Assembly (NCBI GenBank): GCA_030435675.1
Contig: CM059622.1
Location: 16,244,001-16,308,000 of the forward strand
Length of the DNA: 64,000 bases
Direction: 5' to 3'
Source of the DNA: Steinernema hermaphroditum
Taxonomy: Eukaryota > Nematoda > Chromadorea > Rhabditida > Steinernematidae
Shown: positions 35,314-47,074 of the stretch, in pieces
Numbering within the stretch: position 1 is the first letter of the stretch
Layout: each line of letters opens with the position of its first letter
Translations under genes and position numbers: made by a program
The notes under the pieces: generated by a model
Seen by the model: only the letters and a program-made list of their open reading frames with translations
What the model was told of the DNA's origin: nothing
Database searches by the model: none

Positions 35314-37080
35314 ATGGCTTTCGCTCTGTCGGCGGAAATACCGTACCCGTATTCTAGCTGCTCCTCGTGCTCCTCCTCGCAGTCGCAACGTCTCTGTGAC
35401 GAGCTCAGCAGCGACTACGAGTTGCGCCGCCTCTGTCCGTCCGACTTCATCGCCGTCAAACGCATCTGCTCCGAAGCGTTCCCCATCGAGTATCCGGACA
35501 ACTGGTATGACGACGTCGTCGGCGGCAAACTGCTCAGCTACGGGTTGTTCCACCAGCGAACGGAGCTGACCTCTGTCATCGTCGCCGAAATCAAGCCGCT
35601 CTGTCAGTGTAACGTCGAGGTGAGTGAGTTTTCTGTTTATTCTTGTCCCTGGATTCGATTTTCCTGATTTACTTGCCTGTATTTGTAATTCTGCAGTGTT
35701 AGAGCTCTTTTCTACTGGGTACTGATGTGCGGATATCGGCTAGGCCCGCAATTGATTTCTCTATTATGGTTGAGCATCGTTTCATCATTGAGATCTTTTG
35801 GCATCGTGAAATGCGTGTTACATTTCGATGAGATTTGTCCTATTTCGGGCGCTACATCCTATGCTTGAGTGCCCTCTGTCTAGATTTCTTTGTTTATCAA
35901 CGGTTTATACGCTAACCACTTCAGTTGGGCTGTATTTAGCGATTGTGAACCGCTCTCCATGAGATTCCTACTGATTTCTGTCCTGTCGAGAGTTTAGCTT
36001 TGATATTTTAACATGAGTTCTTTTCTGTAGCGGAAAAAAGTGATGTTGTTGAGAAAACATTTGATTCCTTGTAGAAAATTGATCAAATTTGAGGCTATTT
36101 TGGAAATTGGCTGCTGTAACTGGTTAGTGAAGCAGTCAGGAAGGGTTCAGTGACTGTTGCTTGTTCTTGCACACCGAATGAGCGTTCCATAATTAGTGAA
36201 GCCAATTGCATATCCCGGCGGACGAGAAATAGGATGAGTGTGAGTTGTCAGGGTTACCCGTACGCAGTTCGTTGCGCGCGATGGAAATTTGGCTTCTTTT
36301 CGACCTATATTATTCGTGTTTGCAGCTTCTTTGTGAGCCTATATTATGTTGCGGGCCATCTAATTTCTGTGACTGGCGCGACGGCGTTCAAGGCGTTCCG
36401 TATCCATTGCCTTCGTGTCACGTAGCAATCTCACTTCCGTTGGTGTTTGAACCTTCCCTTGTCTCTCTATGTGTTTTCTCAGCCACACACAATCATTTCA
36501 TCGATCTCACGCACTGATCTAATCTGTTATTTTTTTTTCAGGATCGAGACATCTACACGGATCAGAATGCGCGGGTTATCTACATTCTCAGTCTGGCGGT
36601 GGACGCGCGTTTCCGGCGGAAAGGCATCGCCACGATGCTCCTGAACTACCTGATCGACTTCGTCGCTGCTCAAGAGTTTCCTCAGCCCAAGGTCATCTAT
36701 CTGCACGTGCTCAACAAGAATCATTCGGCCATCAACTTCTATCGCCGGAACGGATTTCGCTATCATACTACTTTACTGTAAGCTTCTTACTTGCCTAAAA
36801 ATGAAGGCGATTTTGAGACGTTTAGTTGATGTCTCAAAGCTGCCGTAGACACATTTTTGCACTTCTTTGATTTGAACGACCAGTCAGAGCGATTTTAACA
36901 TCTCTTTCTTCCAGGAACTATTACCGTATCGGTAACATCTACTACGACGGTCTCACCTACGTTCTCTACATCAACGGAACCCGTCCGCCATGGTCTCTGT
37001 ACGAGATGTGCTCACTAGTCTCTTCATTTCTGTGCTTTCCACTGCGCTATCTCTTCAAACTCAAGTTTATCTTTCAATAG
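35314..37080 (+). CDS. naa60: NAA60 (NatF), N-alpha-acetyltransferase of Golgi membranes
   Basis: Model: exons 35314-35619, 36542-36777 and 36915-37080, 235 residues (human 242). NAA60 acetylates N-termini of transmembrane proteins on the cytosolic face of the Golgi. The GNAT fold is clear: LRRLCPSDFIAVKRICSEAF then PIEYPDNWY, as in the family, and VAEIK at strand 3. It continues with VIYILSLAVD, the acetyl-CoA P-loop RRKGIA (127-132), IYLHVLNKNHSAINFY with the conserved Asn and Tyr, and DGLTYVLYINGTRPPW. The last 25 residues are hydrophobic with basic residues, like the membrane-binding C-terminal helices of NAA60. Introns are 922 and 137 nt, unusually long for this window. An AATAAA at 37287-37292 may be the polyadenylation signal. 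The gene converges on the unknown gene at 37438. The N-terminal 40 residues (Ser/Cys-rich) are not conserved, and the exact start is uncertain. Confidence 0.93.
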
Positions 37081-37437
37081 TTGACAACATTATATTATTT
37101 GTAAATAGGATTAATAAGTGTCAGTTCGTTCACGTCGGCTCGCGTGCACGTAAAACATCTTCTGCTGAGATCGGTTACGGTATTAGGACGCGTGCCGACG
37201 TGAACGAACCTTTGCATTCTTCGCGTGAAATTGTTTTATAATGAGAGAAATCTAGACGGAGACTAGCAGAAGATAGATTTGACGTCAATAAAGGCATTTG
37301 TACAAGACAATCTAGCTGAACTCTAACAACAGGGTTACGGTATGTAGACAACAGGTAGGCCAGGGTACGGTAAAGCATAAGATCAGTGGGAAAAGGAAAG
37401 ATAGAGTGGGCTTATTGTGAGAGAACAGGGGAAGACA

Positions 37438-40400
37438 CTAAGATTGTAGGTTAGCGAGGATGGCTTTGACTTCCTGAAACGACGAAGTCATGATGGATCT
37501 GCCGGATGCGAGCTTACTTCGAGGTCGTCCTCGATGGTCTTCTTCAGCTGCGTGATTGTCGCCAAAAGTGCGAAGTTGAAGGGAGACGTGTTGCGCAGTT
37601 CGATCTCATAGGTCTCCATGATTCGTCGGAGATTGAGTGCCTTCACCGCCCAGTAGAAGCGTTCGACGTCGGCGAAACGGACGATTTCGTCGTTTGTGCT
37701 GAAGAGTTGGCAGCCGAGGTCGAACTTGCACATCACTGCGTTGATGGTGTTGAAGATCCACGACTCCATGATGCTCATCTTCTGCGAGACCTGCAAGATG
37801 GGCGAGGTGAACAATGGGGTTTTTAAAGGTTACCGACCATAAAAAAGGGGAAAACAGATCGATGACCACCTGGCAACCCATATTTTCCGACTATGGTAGC
37901 ATTTACTTGTTTTCATACTAGTGCTATTTATAGATGAAAAATGCGGATTCTAGTTAATACCCATGAATTTACAATATCCGCAGATTCTGCAAGTTGAAGC
38001 CTTTACTTTATGTGGGTTCAGCAACCGCAGTGTGTGTGTGTTTTCTGTCCGCATAAGGGGTTTCTCAGTTGTTTTGTCTATCTGCAGAAGATAGGCATTC
38101 GATCGTTTGAGAAACGATCGGATTTTGTCACACAAAATATGGGACTAGGGCTGGAGTCGAACCGATCTCGACCGGTTTGCAAATCAAATGCGTTTGCAAT
38201 GAGCCACACAGACGCTTGTAGCAGACCGGTTCACTGCCACTATGCCTCTGGAGATGCTTGGCTTTTGTGTACCGTTTCTTTAGTTTTTAGTCACGCTTAG
38301 CCTATTTTGTGAGCACGGTTCGTTGAACAATTAGCGTTCAAAAGTTGAACTTTCGGCTAGCACGGATACTGTATGTGTGAACTGCTGGGAATGACGAGAA
38401 TTTACTCCATCATGCAATTACATCGACTTTTTAAGAATCACCTTCGGATAATTGCTGCCTTGTTTACAAGAACGATTGGTAATCGGTGTATGATTCGACG
38501 CCTTTCGGACCTCAGTTAACTGCAGTATTACGGTAGTTATCTTTAATCGTTTAGAGTATTATGTTGCTTTTGATTTTCCCGAAATGTAGGCTTCAGGCTT
38601 TCTTAGACTTAAGGTTTGATTGCAAAAACCAGTCTCATTATAAAGCTCTATAGTTCGCGCTAGCCTGAATTTCTCGAAATATCTCCTTGCGGTTCATTCT
38701 ACATCATCCTTTTCCAATAAAAACAATCCTTACCATGGTGTACTTGGCCGTCATCTCCACCGGAATGTTGGGCGGGAACTTTGACAAGAACTTCAGCTGA
38801 ACGATGTGCACGGAAGCGTACGCTTCGCCATCTCTCAGCACAGCCGGCATCCGTATCCCGTCAAGATGTACCCATCGCCAGTTGCACATTGCCTGCTGGA
38901 ACAGGTCGCCCGGCTCTTCGCGGATCCCGTCGAACATGCCGGGAACGACGCCAAACGCCGACGGGCTTATGCTGGCGTTGCTGGAGATGCGTGACGACGG
39001 CGGTGCCGGCATATCGGGGCCGTGGTGCATGAAACGTTTCTTGGGCGGGCGGTGGTCGGACGTGGGAAGGGAGAGCTGATCGGTGCCCATGTCGCATCGT
39101 TCGATGACACGTTCGTCATCCGATTCAGGAGTGACCGAGGCGATCGGTTGAGGAACGCCGAAGACCGTTGGCGAGCCCACGACGGACACTTCTACTTTGG
39201 GGTCTTCGCTGACTGTGCCAGTGGAAGCCGTGCCAGAAGAGGCATCGTCATGTTTCTCCTCTTCTGTACCTTCGGTGTCGGCGTGATTGGAGGGCTGTGG
39301 CACTGGGGGAACGTATTGCTGGAATCCGCCGCCGTTCATTGGTGGGCCGCCGTTACAGATCGAGGAGGGATGGTACAGTGTTGGCATTGTCGGGTCGTGA
39401 GACACTGAAAGGATACGGTAATAAGTAGGCGGAAACGGGGAGTTTCTAGTGAATTTTGGGGACTTTAGGGCAAAAGTGTGGAGGCCTTATAGTGAGATCC
39501 TGAGGGTGTCAGCACCAAAACGTTACAACAGAGCCGCTTCGAAACAAGCCCACTTATACGACAAGCCACAAAGCGAGTGACCACCTGAGCCCAGAGGCCT
39601 AAACGCCCCGAACGACCGCCACTGGTCTTCCGCATGCCGCCGAAGAAGGCTTCGAAACGTCGGCAAATTCATAATCGCCTATGGCCGCGGGGGATTTGGA
39701 CGTCGACTGAACGGAACCGGGCTTCGGGATATGTGCATAAGCGGATGTGGATCGGACGCGTTGCCAAGATCCCGGACGTCATCGATACGACAATGGGCGT
39801 CAGCACCCGAATCTGGGTGGCTATCGGGCGGTGTATACATGTACCCTATGTTTTGGCCCGCTACTATATGAGATCTGCTCACCCATGAGGAGTACGGTAG
39901 GTAGGATAATGTCCATGTTTTTATTTGGTATGAAAATAGTTACCGGATAGCTCAATTTCGTGCTCCAAAGACGTCATTTTATGACTCCTAAGTTGACCTT
40001 TTATCAGATTATCAGATTTTTTGCTAGATTGATAAGGCTTTACGCAGTGGGGGCAGGTCAGCTCCATTAGATACTGTTGTGGTTTTTTACCTGCTCTTTG
40101 CTCTGGTGTTATTAGGAAGCAGCGGATTTTGTAGAAAAACCTCTTAAGGGCCTAAGTACCAAAACAATAGTGCAAATTGCCTTCTGCTAAAACAGGAAAT
40201 AAGCAATTTTGGTGCTAGCGATGACAGAGCAAAAGATTAGCAGCGGCGAGGTGTAATGCGCTTGTGCAAAGATCTGCCTTTTAGGTAAATTAGACGGCAG
40301 AGGAGATTAGATATACCGTAAGAGACTTATGAAAGTGAAGATCAAAAGAGGATTATTTGTTTTGTTGTGAACTGACATGGTCGTTTGAAGGATTACGGTA

Positions 40401-41997
40401 ACTTATCGGTAGTTTAATGTCCATCAGAAGCTGATGTATTGTCTATAAGATGAGGACACCATCATGTGAACTGTCGCACACTAAATGAATCACTTAAAGT
40501 ACGAGGAGGTACAAGTCCCCTTTGCAGATATTTTGTACCTAAGTCGACGTCTGTTGGCGTCATGTCATCCACCCACCCAGTGATCTATGCTCCCATTTGT
40601 ACATAACACTCATTATGCGTGGGAAAACTACAACATGATGACAGAACAGCCAGCCCACATGTTTTTACATACTACTGTCGCGCGACAATTACTTTCTGTC
40701 CCATAGCAGACATGTTATTAACATGTTATTATGTTTTAGGAGTACAAAAGTATAAGTCACCGTCCCTCAAATTGCTTGTTGCACGCTTTCGTATGTTCCC
40801 TAAAAGGCCAGGGACCTTGATGACCAAATGCACCTAGACGTGAAAATTTTGAATATTATAAACAAGAACCGTACCGTAATGCGATTGAAATTGCCCCTTT
40901 CTTGGGAAAAAGGTGCAACCTCTTGCTCCTATATTTCAGGAAATGGATTGCAGAAAAGGTCGTATTGTTGAGGTGTTTCACGCCTCATGCTATGATCCTT
41001 CCGAAGACCATAGACGATGATCGTTTATCTGATGTTTGTTACCATGATAGGCCGATTGGTGTGCCCTTTTGTTCCTCAAATTGACTACTAGAGCGTTCTT
41101 ATGTCTCTGGCCACACTAAGGTTCTTGATATCCAAAATGACCAAAACCCTGGTAATAAAGATAAGATGGATCCAAAGGTAAAAATCGTCAATATGCATAG
41201 GTTTTTGTGCGATTTTGTGGTTGATTGTGGTGATAGTCACAATGTGAAATAAGATACAGGAAAACGGATTCTAAATGTTTAAAGATATACCTCGATTCTG
41301 GTAAAGGACCGTCTGTCTCTATCGCTCTGCATTATACGCTCTTTCATGCTTAAGCACGCCAAGTTATATCTGGAACCTCATCTTTAAGGACCTCAGTCGT
41401 ACCCAATTGCTTCCGCTCTCCCAAGGATTTGGACCGTCTCTTTGGGATCTCGAAAAGAAGAAATGCAATTGGGTTCTAAGGAAAGGGAAAGCAGCTCTGC
41501 TCCAGGTCATGTGGTAGAATCTTATGCCGAGGTGGAAAGGACGAAACCATAGGGGATGAGGTCAATGAGGAAGGCTGGGGACGGCCTAATTACCACGACT
41601 CTGCGCCAGAATTTCATTATTTCACGTAATGAACACAAAAAGGGTCCCTACAGTGGCCGGTCTTATCACTTCCATGTTATGAACACAAATTATTCTTACT
41701 CTGGTGATGATGATGGTGATGATGGTATTCGCCGGCGATGCCGATCAGATCACTCGAGTTCTCGTCGGCGGAGCCACCGACGGCAGATTGGCGCGGAGGT
41801 TGTGGCGGCGGCGGAGGGACGTCGGCCCCGGGCACCGGCGGCGGAGGCGCATTGCCAAAATAGCTGTGCATGTAGTCATCGCCGCCATTTCGCGGTGATT
41901 GGCGCTCGTCGCCGGGTGCCGCGCCTACAGTCGGCGGAATCGGTGCCGGCGGCGGAGGCGATAGGTTCTCCTGTGGCGGCGGCGGCCCTTGATGCAT
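37438..41997 (-). CDS. Unrecognised 425-aa protein with Pro/His-rich N-terminus and a compact C-terminal domain
   Basis: Model: exons 41700-41997, 38734-39404, 37518-37790 and 37438-37473 (complement). All phases agree; the junction of exons 1 and 2 even recreates an ATG codon. Introns are 2295, 943 and 44 nt. Residues 1-100 are proline-rich with a run of seven histidines (His-Gln at the exon end). Residues 100-270 are Ser/Pro/Glu-rich and look disordered, with a PPKKR patch that may be a nuclear signal. Residues about 270-425 look folded: CNWRWVHLDGIR, then RDGEAYASVHIVQLKFL, then a helical part with ESWIFNTINAVMCKFDLG, VERFYWAVKALNLRR and a C-terminal coiled stretch (QLKKTIEDDL...). I do not recognise this domain. 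A nuclear or transcription-related role is only a guess from composition. Exon 1 is the less certain part; a gtgttcag acceptor-like site lies 55 nt upstream of its ATG. Confidence 0.75.
38141..38215 (-). repeat. tRNA-like / tRNA-derived sequence in an intron
   Basis: On the complement an A-box-like TGGCTCATTGC is followed, at tRNA spacing, by a perfect B box (GGTTCGACTCC). A loop TTTGCAA would hold anticodon TGC, but the anticodon stem (TTTGA against ACCGG) and the acceptor stem do not pair. It is a tRNA pseudogene or a SINE-type head within the second intron of the unrecognised gene, on the same strand. Confidence 0.35.
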
Positions 41998-42538
41998 CGC
42001 TCGACTCAGCTGTGGTGGCGCCGTTTTGACGTTTTTGACCTCTCTGAACACCTGGCTTCGACTAAGTATAGCCTTGGGAGCGGAAAGTTCGCGCACGCAA
42101 CCGCAAAACAAAGGTGCCGCCGGTGAGTTCGGCGCCTCGGCTGCGAGGAATCGCGGTCGACGACCACCAACACATCGACGAGGGGCCCGTGGACAGGCGA
42201 TGTCGAGGATGGAGGCGTGGTCGCCGGCTGGCTTGTTCACGCACGCTTCGAATCGATCGCCGTGTGTGTGTTGTTCGAAACGAGGCGGCGGCGTCGGCGT
42301 CGGCGATTGCAGAGTGGACGTCCGAAGCCGCCGATGGCCGCCGGCTGGCCAGACACGCGAATGTTTCAGCAGTCGGCCGGGCGCAAAAAACAACTGCGTC
42401 GCGCTTCAAGTTGTATAGTGGTCAGCCGACGCAGCTGCAGAAGGGGTGCGACGCATACGATTCCGATTCTGGCATGGCTATGGGCGATTTGCGACGACGC
42501 GCGCATATTGGATTAGCCACTTTTTACGCTGATGATAC

Positions 42539-42795
42539 GGTCGTCTTGGAGTCTGGGGGTGCGGCAGAGTGGTGCAGAAATAGCTTCGGCAAACGAGCTT
42601 TGGCAACTATGAGAAAGGGATGACTTTGTCTACCTTCTACATGTCTTAGAAGAACCAGTAGAAGCTGGTCGTCTTGGAGTCTAAGCGTGCGGAAAATTTG
42701 TGGAAACGATGAGGAGGAGATGGCATTTACAGTCAAGAGTTTAAGTGTCAGAATAAGTCCACCTTACTTATCTTGGATGACCAGTACAAGCTATC
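42539..42795. repeat. Tandem duplication, unit about 128 bp
   Basis: The phrase ggtcgtcttggagtct occurs at 42539 and 42667. It is followed in both copies by gtgcgg, gaaa and, at the ends, ctt(a/g).aagaaccagtagaagc or cttggatgaccagtacaagc. The copies are diverged and non-coding. Confidence 0.6.
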
Positions 42796-45431
42796 GAAAT
42801 ACGCGAGCTCAGACCGCTAAGCTCCTTCTCGCAGCCATTTATCGTTTGCAGCAACAATTGCTGTCTGTCAAGCTTTATCAAACCGGTTTGATGACCGAAA
42901 ACAGGACAATAATGCTTGAAAGTACCCAATGTAAATTTAACATCTACGATTCAAGAGTAGTACCCATACAAACCGCTATCCTACAACAATTCCTGGATCA
43001 TTGGATTGACCTTTCATCAAAATAACACGCCTGCAAAGAGCTCCAAAACAGCTATGATCTGACTTCGGGCTGATGCATTTAGCGAATATGAATTTAGTCA
43101 ATTTCTCAATTGATCTTGTGGATGAGTGTCAGTTCTTTACGATGCGTTACATTGAATTAACAAAGGACAGCTCTAGAGAGGGACATGCAGGCAGAAAACT
43201 GAATTGGCGTGCTAGGCGTGTAGCTTCATTTTGAGCATAAACGTGCCGTACTTGGAGAAGACTACAGCGACTTTTTCATGACTTTTTTTGACTTTTTCAC
43301 GTTGCAGTGTCCACCATGCACACGATACTATTCGATTTTTATGGTACCAAGTCGAATTTCTTGCTACACTTAAAAGTTCTTCACAGGTGTTCGCAAACAG
43401 GGCATAAACGTGTTAAGTGGTCATGAAACCACGGTGCGCCAGGTGCTCGAAATGTGCCGACTATACAATAGTACCGTCTGAAACCTGTACCATTATTTGA
43501 AACGCTACACATCAGTTTGCGGGCCCTTAATGTATGTGTTCTGCCCCACTCTACGTGTTAGGTCTGCAGCGTCACTATTGCCAATTGCCAGCGAACCGAA
43601 AACGGCAGGGATAAAAACAGATGTGTTATTTAGGGTCGGCTCATCCGTTCACTCTCTCAGAAATGAGTTGAATGAGTGGTCGTTCTTGGCCGTAATTGAT
43701 AACGCAATGATCGCTCCAGTTCACTGATGGCTTGGAACAACACTGAGTCATAGTTCCAACGGCCTGAACAGATGCCCGCCACCACCAGCCTAGTCAAGCC
43801 GCGCTGGTCGAAGTCGAAGTCTCGTCTACCCACGGAAGGCGCCGTGCCTCGACAGGATTCAGCCACCTCACCCTTCCGATACTGGCACCGCAGTTCCAAC
43901 GGCTAAGAAGCCCGCTACTACCGTCCAAAAAAATAAGCGCCTTCACATGCAGCTGAAAATCCTACGATTGCACCACTACTTGCTTCGATGATAGTTCTCC
44001 CCACTTCGTCCGCTGTCCTCCACCACCTGCGTCTCTACGCAATGAAGATAGTTCCCTGTATCCAGCTAGTAGCTGGAAAGCGTTACTCGGATATTGCCTC
44101 TAGCCCAAACGCGAATCAGCACAAAAGTTTCCTTAAATAACTCTTCATGCTACGAACTAAATCTACATGGCGCTTACGAATCGAATCGTCATCGTCGCCG
44201 TCACGGTCTTCATGAATCGGCTGCAATGACGAAAGGCTGCTTACAGACACTTCGTCATTTTGTCGCCGTCGCGGTCGCCGTTATGACGCCTGCCGTGCAC
44301 GAAACGCGTACGCGACGGGAAAAAACGCCGTTCCACCCTAACTCAAATTTTTATCCTTTCACTAATGGCTCTTTCACTGGACAGTTTTCTAGATTCAGCA
44401 CTGGACAGTGCTGCATAAACTAAATAAAGAGTACTTAAACTAATCATGCAGACCGATAGGAGAGCCAAAAGAAGAGCCAAATTTCAAGTCATTTCAGAGC
44501 CAAACACAGCTATTACCAAAAATTTTCCATATTTGTATGGCTCCGTAGTCAATCCAAATCATCAGAATTGTATACGTGTATGCACTCAGCTCTTCTTATC
44601 AGTATTTACGACTTTCTCTACACGGAAACACCACAGAAGCACGTAAAAGAACCTGGGAATTGAGAAAACAGAAAGAAACCAAAATCTCTGACATGACTCC
44701 AACGGACATATGGCACACAACGGAGTCACTGGAAACGACAGGAAGCGATTGGGGGCGCACGTAAACAGGAGGATTGTTGACTCGGAGGCCAATCGCGGAC
44801 GTCGAACAATGGCGCCGGGGCAAGAAGTGCGCAGTGGATGTGGAGTGAGCACGGATGAGCCCTCCAAAATAAACGAGTCGCCGACGTGACGACGTAAACA
44901 GTGCGAAGTCGTGAATTTGGAGATTTGTTTACGAGCCGGGTGACGGCGACGTCTGAAGACGGGGGAGGTGTTTACGATATGGTTTCTGGGTAAGAAGGGG
45001 GTTGTTGTCGCGTGGGGTTTGACGGAGTCTGTCGTTCTTTTCGTGGAACGATGACTCAGGCACAATCGGAAAAATGGGGTTTGTGGCTTCAACACATTTG
45101 TGTTTTCCATTAGGGTAATTGCATTTTGCGACAAAGCTATTATATTATTTATTTCGACGTAGAACCGAGGATATCAAATTGCTTCATACATGTGTGGGAG
45201 GGTTGCGAGAAATAGGGAATTGACAAAACAAACACAAGGTAAAACACTTTACATTTGCTTCTCATTCCTTTGTTTGTGTAGTCTTCGCTTGATGGGCACA
45301 TGGAAAAATGGGCATAAAACGAACTTTGTTGTCACCGAAGGCTAACAGACCAACTTTTCTTGAATGATTCCGTATTCAAAGAATTCATATCAACGCAGCT
45401 GTGCGTCCTTTCGCGCCTTTTTTGTTTCTAG

Positions 45432-45587
45432 GCCTCGTGCATCTCCGATGCCCGCGATGATGGCATCGATGGCATCGCCGCCTTCTACTTTGATGTCGTG
45501 CACTGTGCCCATGACCAGAAGAAGACCGACGAATATGGAATGACAATGAAATTCTTGTTCATATGTATGACGTCTCGCAGGGCGTAA
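45432..45587 (+). pseudogene. Exon-like open segment without a visible gene
   Basis: A good acceptor (tttgtttctag) opens onto 51 codons with a natural amino-acid mix (begins ASCISDARDDGIDGIAAFYF, later AHDQKKTDEYG) and local codon GC content above its flanks. It ends at a stop at 45585. I found no neighbouring exon and do not recognise the peptide. It could be an isolated exon of a missed gene, or a fragment left by duplication. Confidence 0.25.
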
Positions 45588-46837
45588 GCCGTTACAAGAA
45601 ATAAACTCGTGAACTCATTCGGTTGGAGTAAGCAACTACGGTGTTTTGCATATATGACGTCTAGCAAAAAAAAACCGGAGCGGTCAGACCTTTGCAACGG
45701 AACGGTCGCTCCGTGCATAAGTTCGATAGGTGATAAGGCGATATGCTTTTCTCTGTTTCTCTGGAGTGAACTGATCACGCCGTTGCCACAAAACGGTCGC
45801 GCCCTGCGTAAGTACCCAGCACTGGACGGCTCATAAACTTACCTGGCTGGGATCTCCCCGCGATCATCAAGGCGGGGAATTCGTAGCGAGGCTGGGACAT
45901 TGCACTTTCGCTCCCGGCTGATCCGTGTGGCAGCTTCGAATTAGAGTTGGCCAACAGCTAAATTTTTGAGTCAGGGGACAGCGTTCGCGCTTTTTCCGCA
46001 TAAAATGACCCTGAAGTTATCCCTGGAGTAGATCCATTTAAACTGGAATCGATAACATAAGTCTGCCTTGTGGACAACAGCCGGCAAATGAGGGTAACCG
46101 ACCCTTAGATCCACAAAAAGTACGGCTACCCCATTTTTCGAAGTTGACCTCCGCAATGACTCTTCACTTTGAGCTAAGAGATTCCTTGGAAGATCACAAA
46201 AACTAGGAAACATATAGTCTTGAGCCTGGTATTTTGGAGTATACATTCTTCAATTAGCGGGTTGCTCTGGACATGGAGTCGTACAAAGCACAAAGAAGAT
46301 AAATATCACATCGTAGCCGTCGCTTATCTACTTTTTTCGGCACGGGGACGCAACGTCGGTTCGGCTGGGGGCGCAGACGATGGAGTTTTAGAGGATCTTT
46401 GGCGGCGTCCAGGCGAAGAGATCGATCTGGAGCATACGCGATGGTGTCGCACAGTGAGTGAAGTAGTATCCGATCATCCGAGCATGGGTTTCGAGCGACG
46501 GCGCAGGTGCTCGAGCCGTGGTGACTACCTTCTTGATCAGCTGCATGGAATTACAGCAGCCTTGGTGATCCATGCCTTCTGGGAGCCCGGTCGATCATTG
46601 AGCCAAGAACTACGGCCAATAATGACCTCATCCAACTGACCCGAGTGGACGAGAGAACGAACGGACCGATCGCTGGGGCCACAAAACAAGGTTCAGCCAT
46701 GCAAAGACTTGTCACAAACTAATTGAATATTGTGTTTAAACCCCTTACAAAGAGGAGGAGGCAGAGCATAACACACAACAAGCCGATCCTGGCCATCAAC
46801 GATCAGAACAGTGTTCACCTCCAGCGCAAAAAGCTTC

Positions 46838-46909
46838 TGCGTCTGAGGGGAATCGAACCCCTGTCGATTGCTTGGAAGGCAACCATGCTGACCATTACAC
46901 CACAGACGC
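46838..46909 (-). tRNA. tRNA-Gly (anticodon TCC)
   Basis: Identical over all 72 nt to the gene at 18117-18188, with the same stems, anticodon TCC and discriminator A. The flanks differ apart from a few bases upstream of the 3' end. It is divergently paired with the tRNA-Gly(GCC) gene at 47004; 94 bp separate their 5' ends. Confidence 0.97.
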
Positions 46910-47003
46910 GATGGAAGATGACCCATATCTTCTGTTTTTGTTTCACTCTTGCGTAGGTCATATGCCTGAGGGGATATCCAATTCGAGTGGCTCGACAAAA
47001 GGA

Positions 47004-47074
47004 GCATCGGTGGTTCAGTGGTAGAATGCTCGCCTGCCACGCGGGCGGCCCGGGTTCGATTCCCGGCCGATGCA
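47004..47074 (+). tRNA. tRNA-Gly (anticodon GCC)
   Basis: Identical over all 71 nt to the gene at 7738-7808. The A and B boxes are intact and a short T-rich tract (catttttctc) follows the 3' end. It forms a head-to-head pair with the tRNA-Gly(TCC) gene on its left. Confidence 0.98.

Larger units (their letters stand above)
41998..46837. other. Intergenic region: GC-rich 5' island, tandem repeats, an exon-like fragment
   Basis: The first 500 bp (to about 42520) are GC/CpG-rich and likely hold the promoter of the unrecognised gene. A duplication follows at 42539-42795. Around 43750 and 43892 the phrase agttccaacggc is repeated. From 44000 to 46830 I see no gene with a supported structure, apart from the exon-like piece at 45432-45587. 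The frame 46220-46639 is open for 139 codons but has no domain. Confidence 0.45.

Noticed and set aside
41704..42623. Plus-strand frames opposite exon 1 of the unrecognised gene
   Set aside because: They are composition shadows; the minus frame ends at a donor that joins in phase to the next exon.
46220..46639. 139-codon plus-strand frame near the tRNA-Gly pair
   Set aside because: No recognisable domain, and no supporting splice signals.
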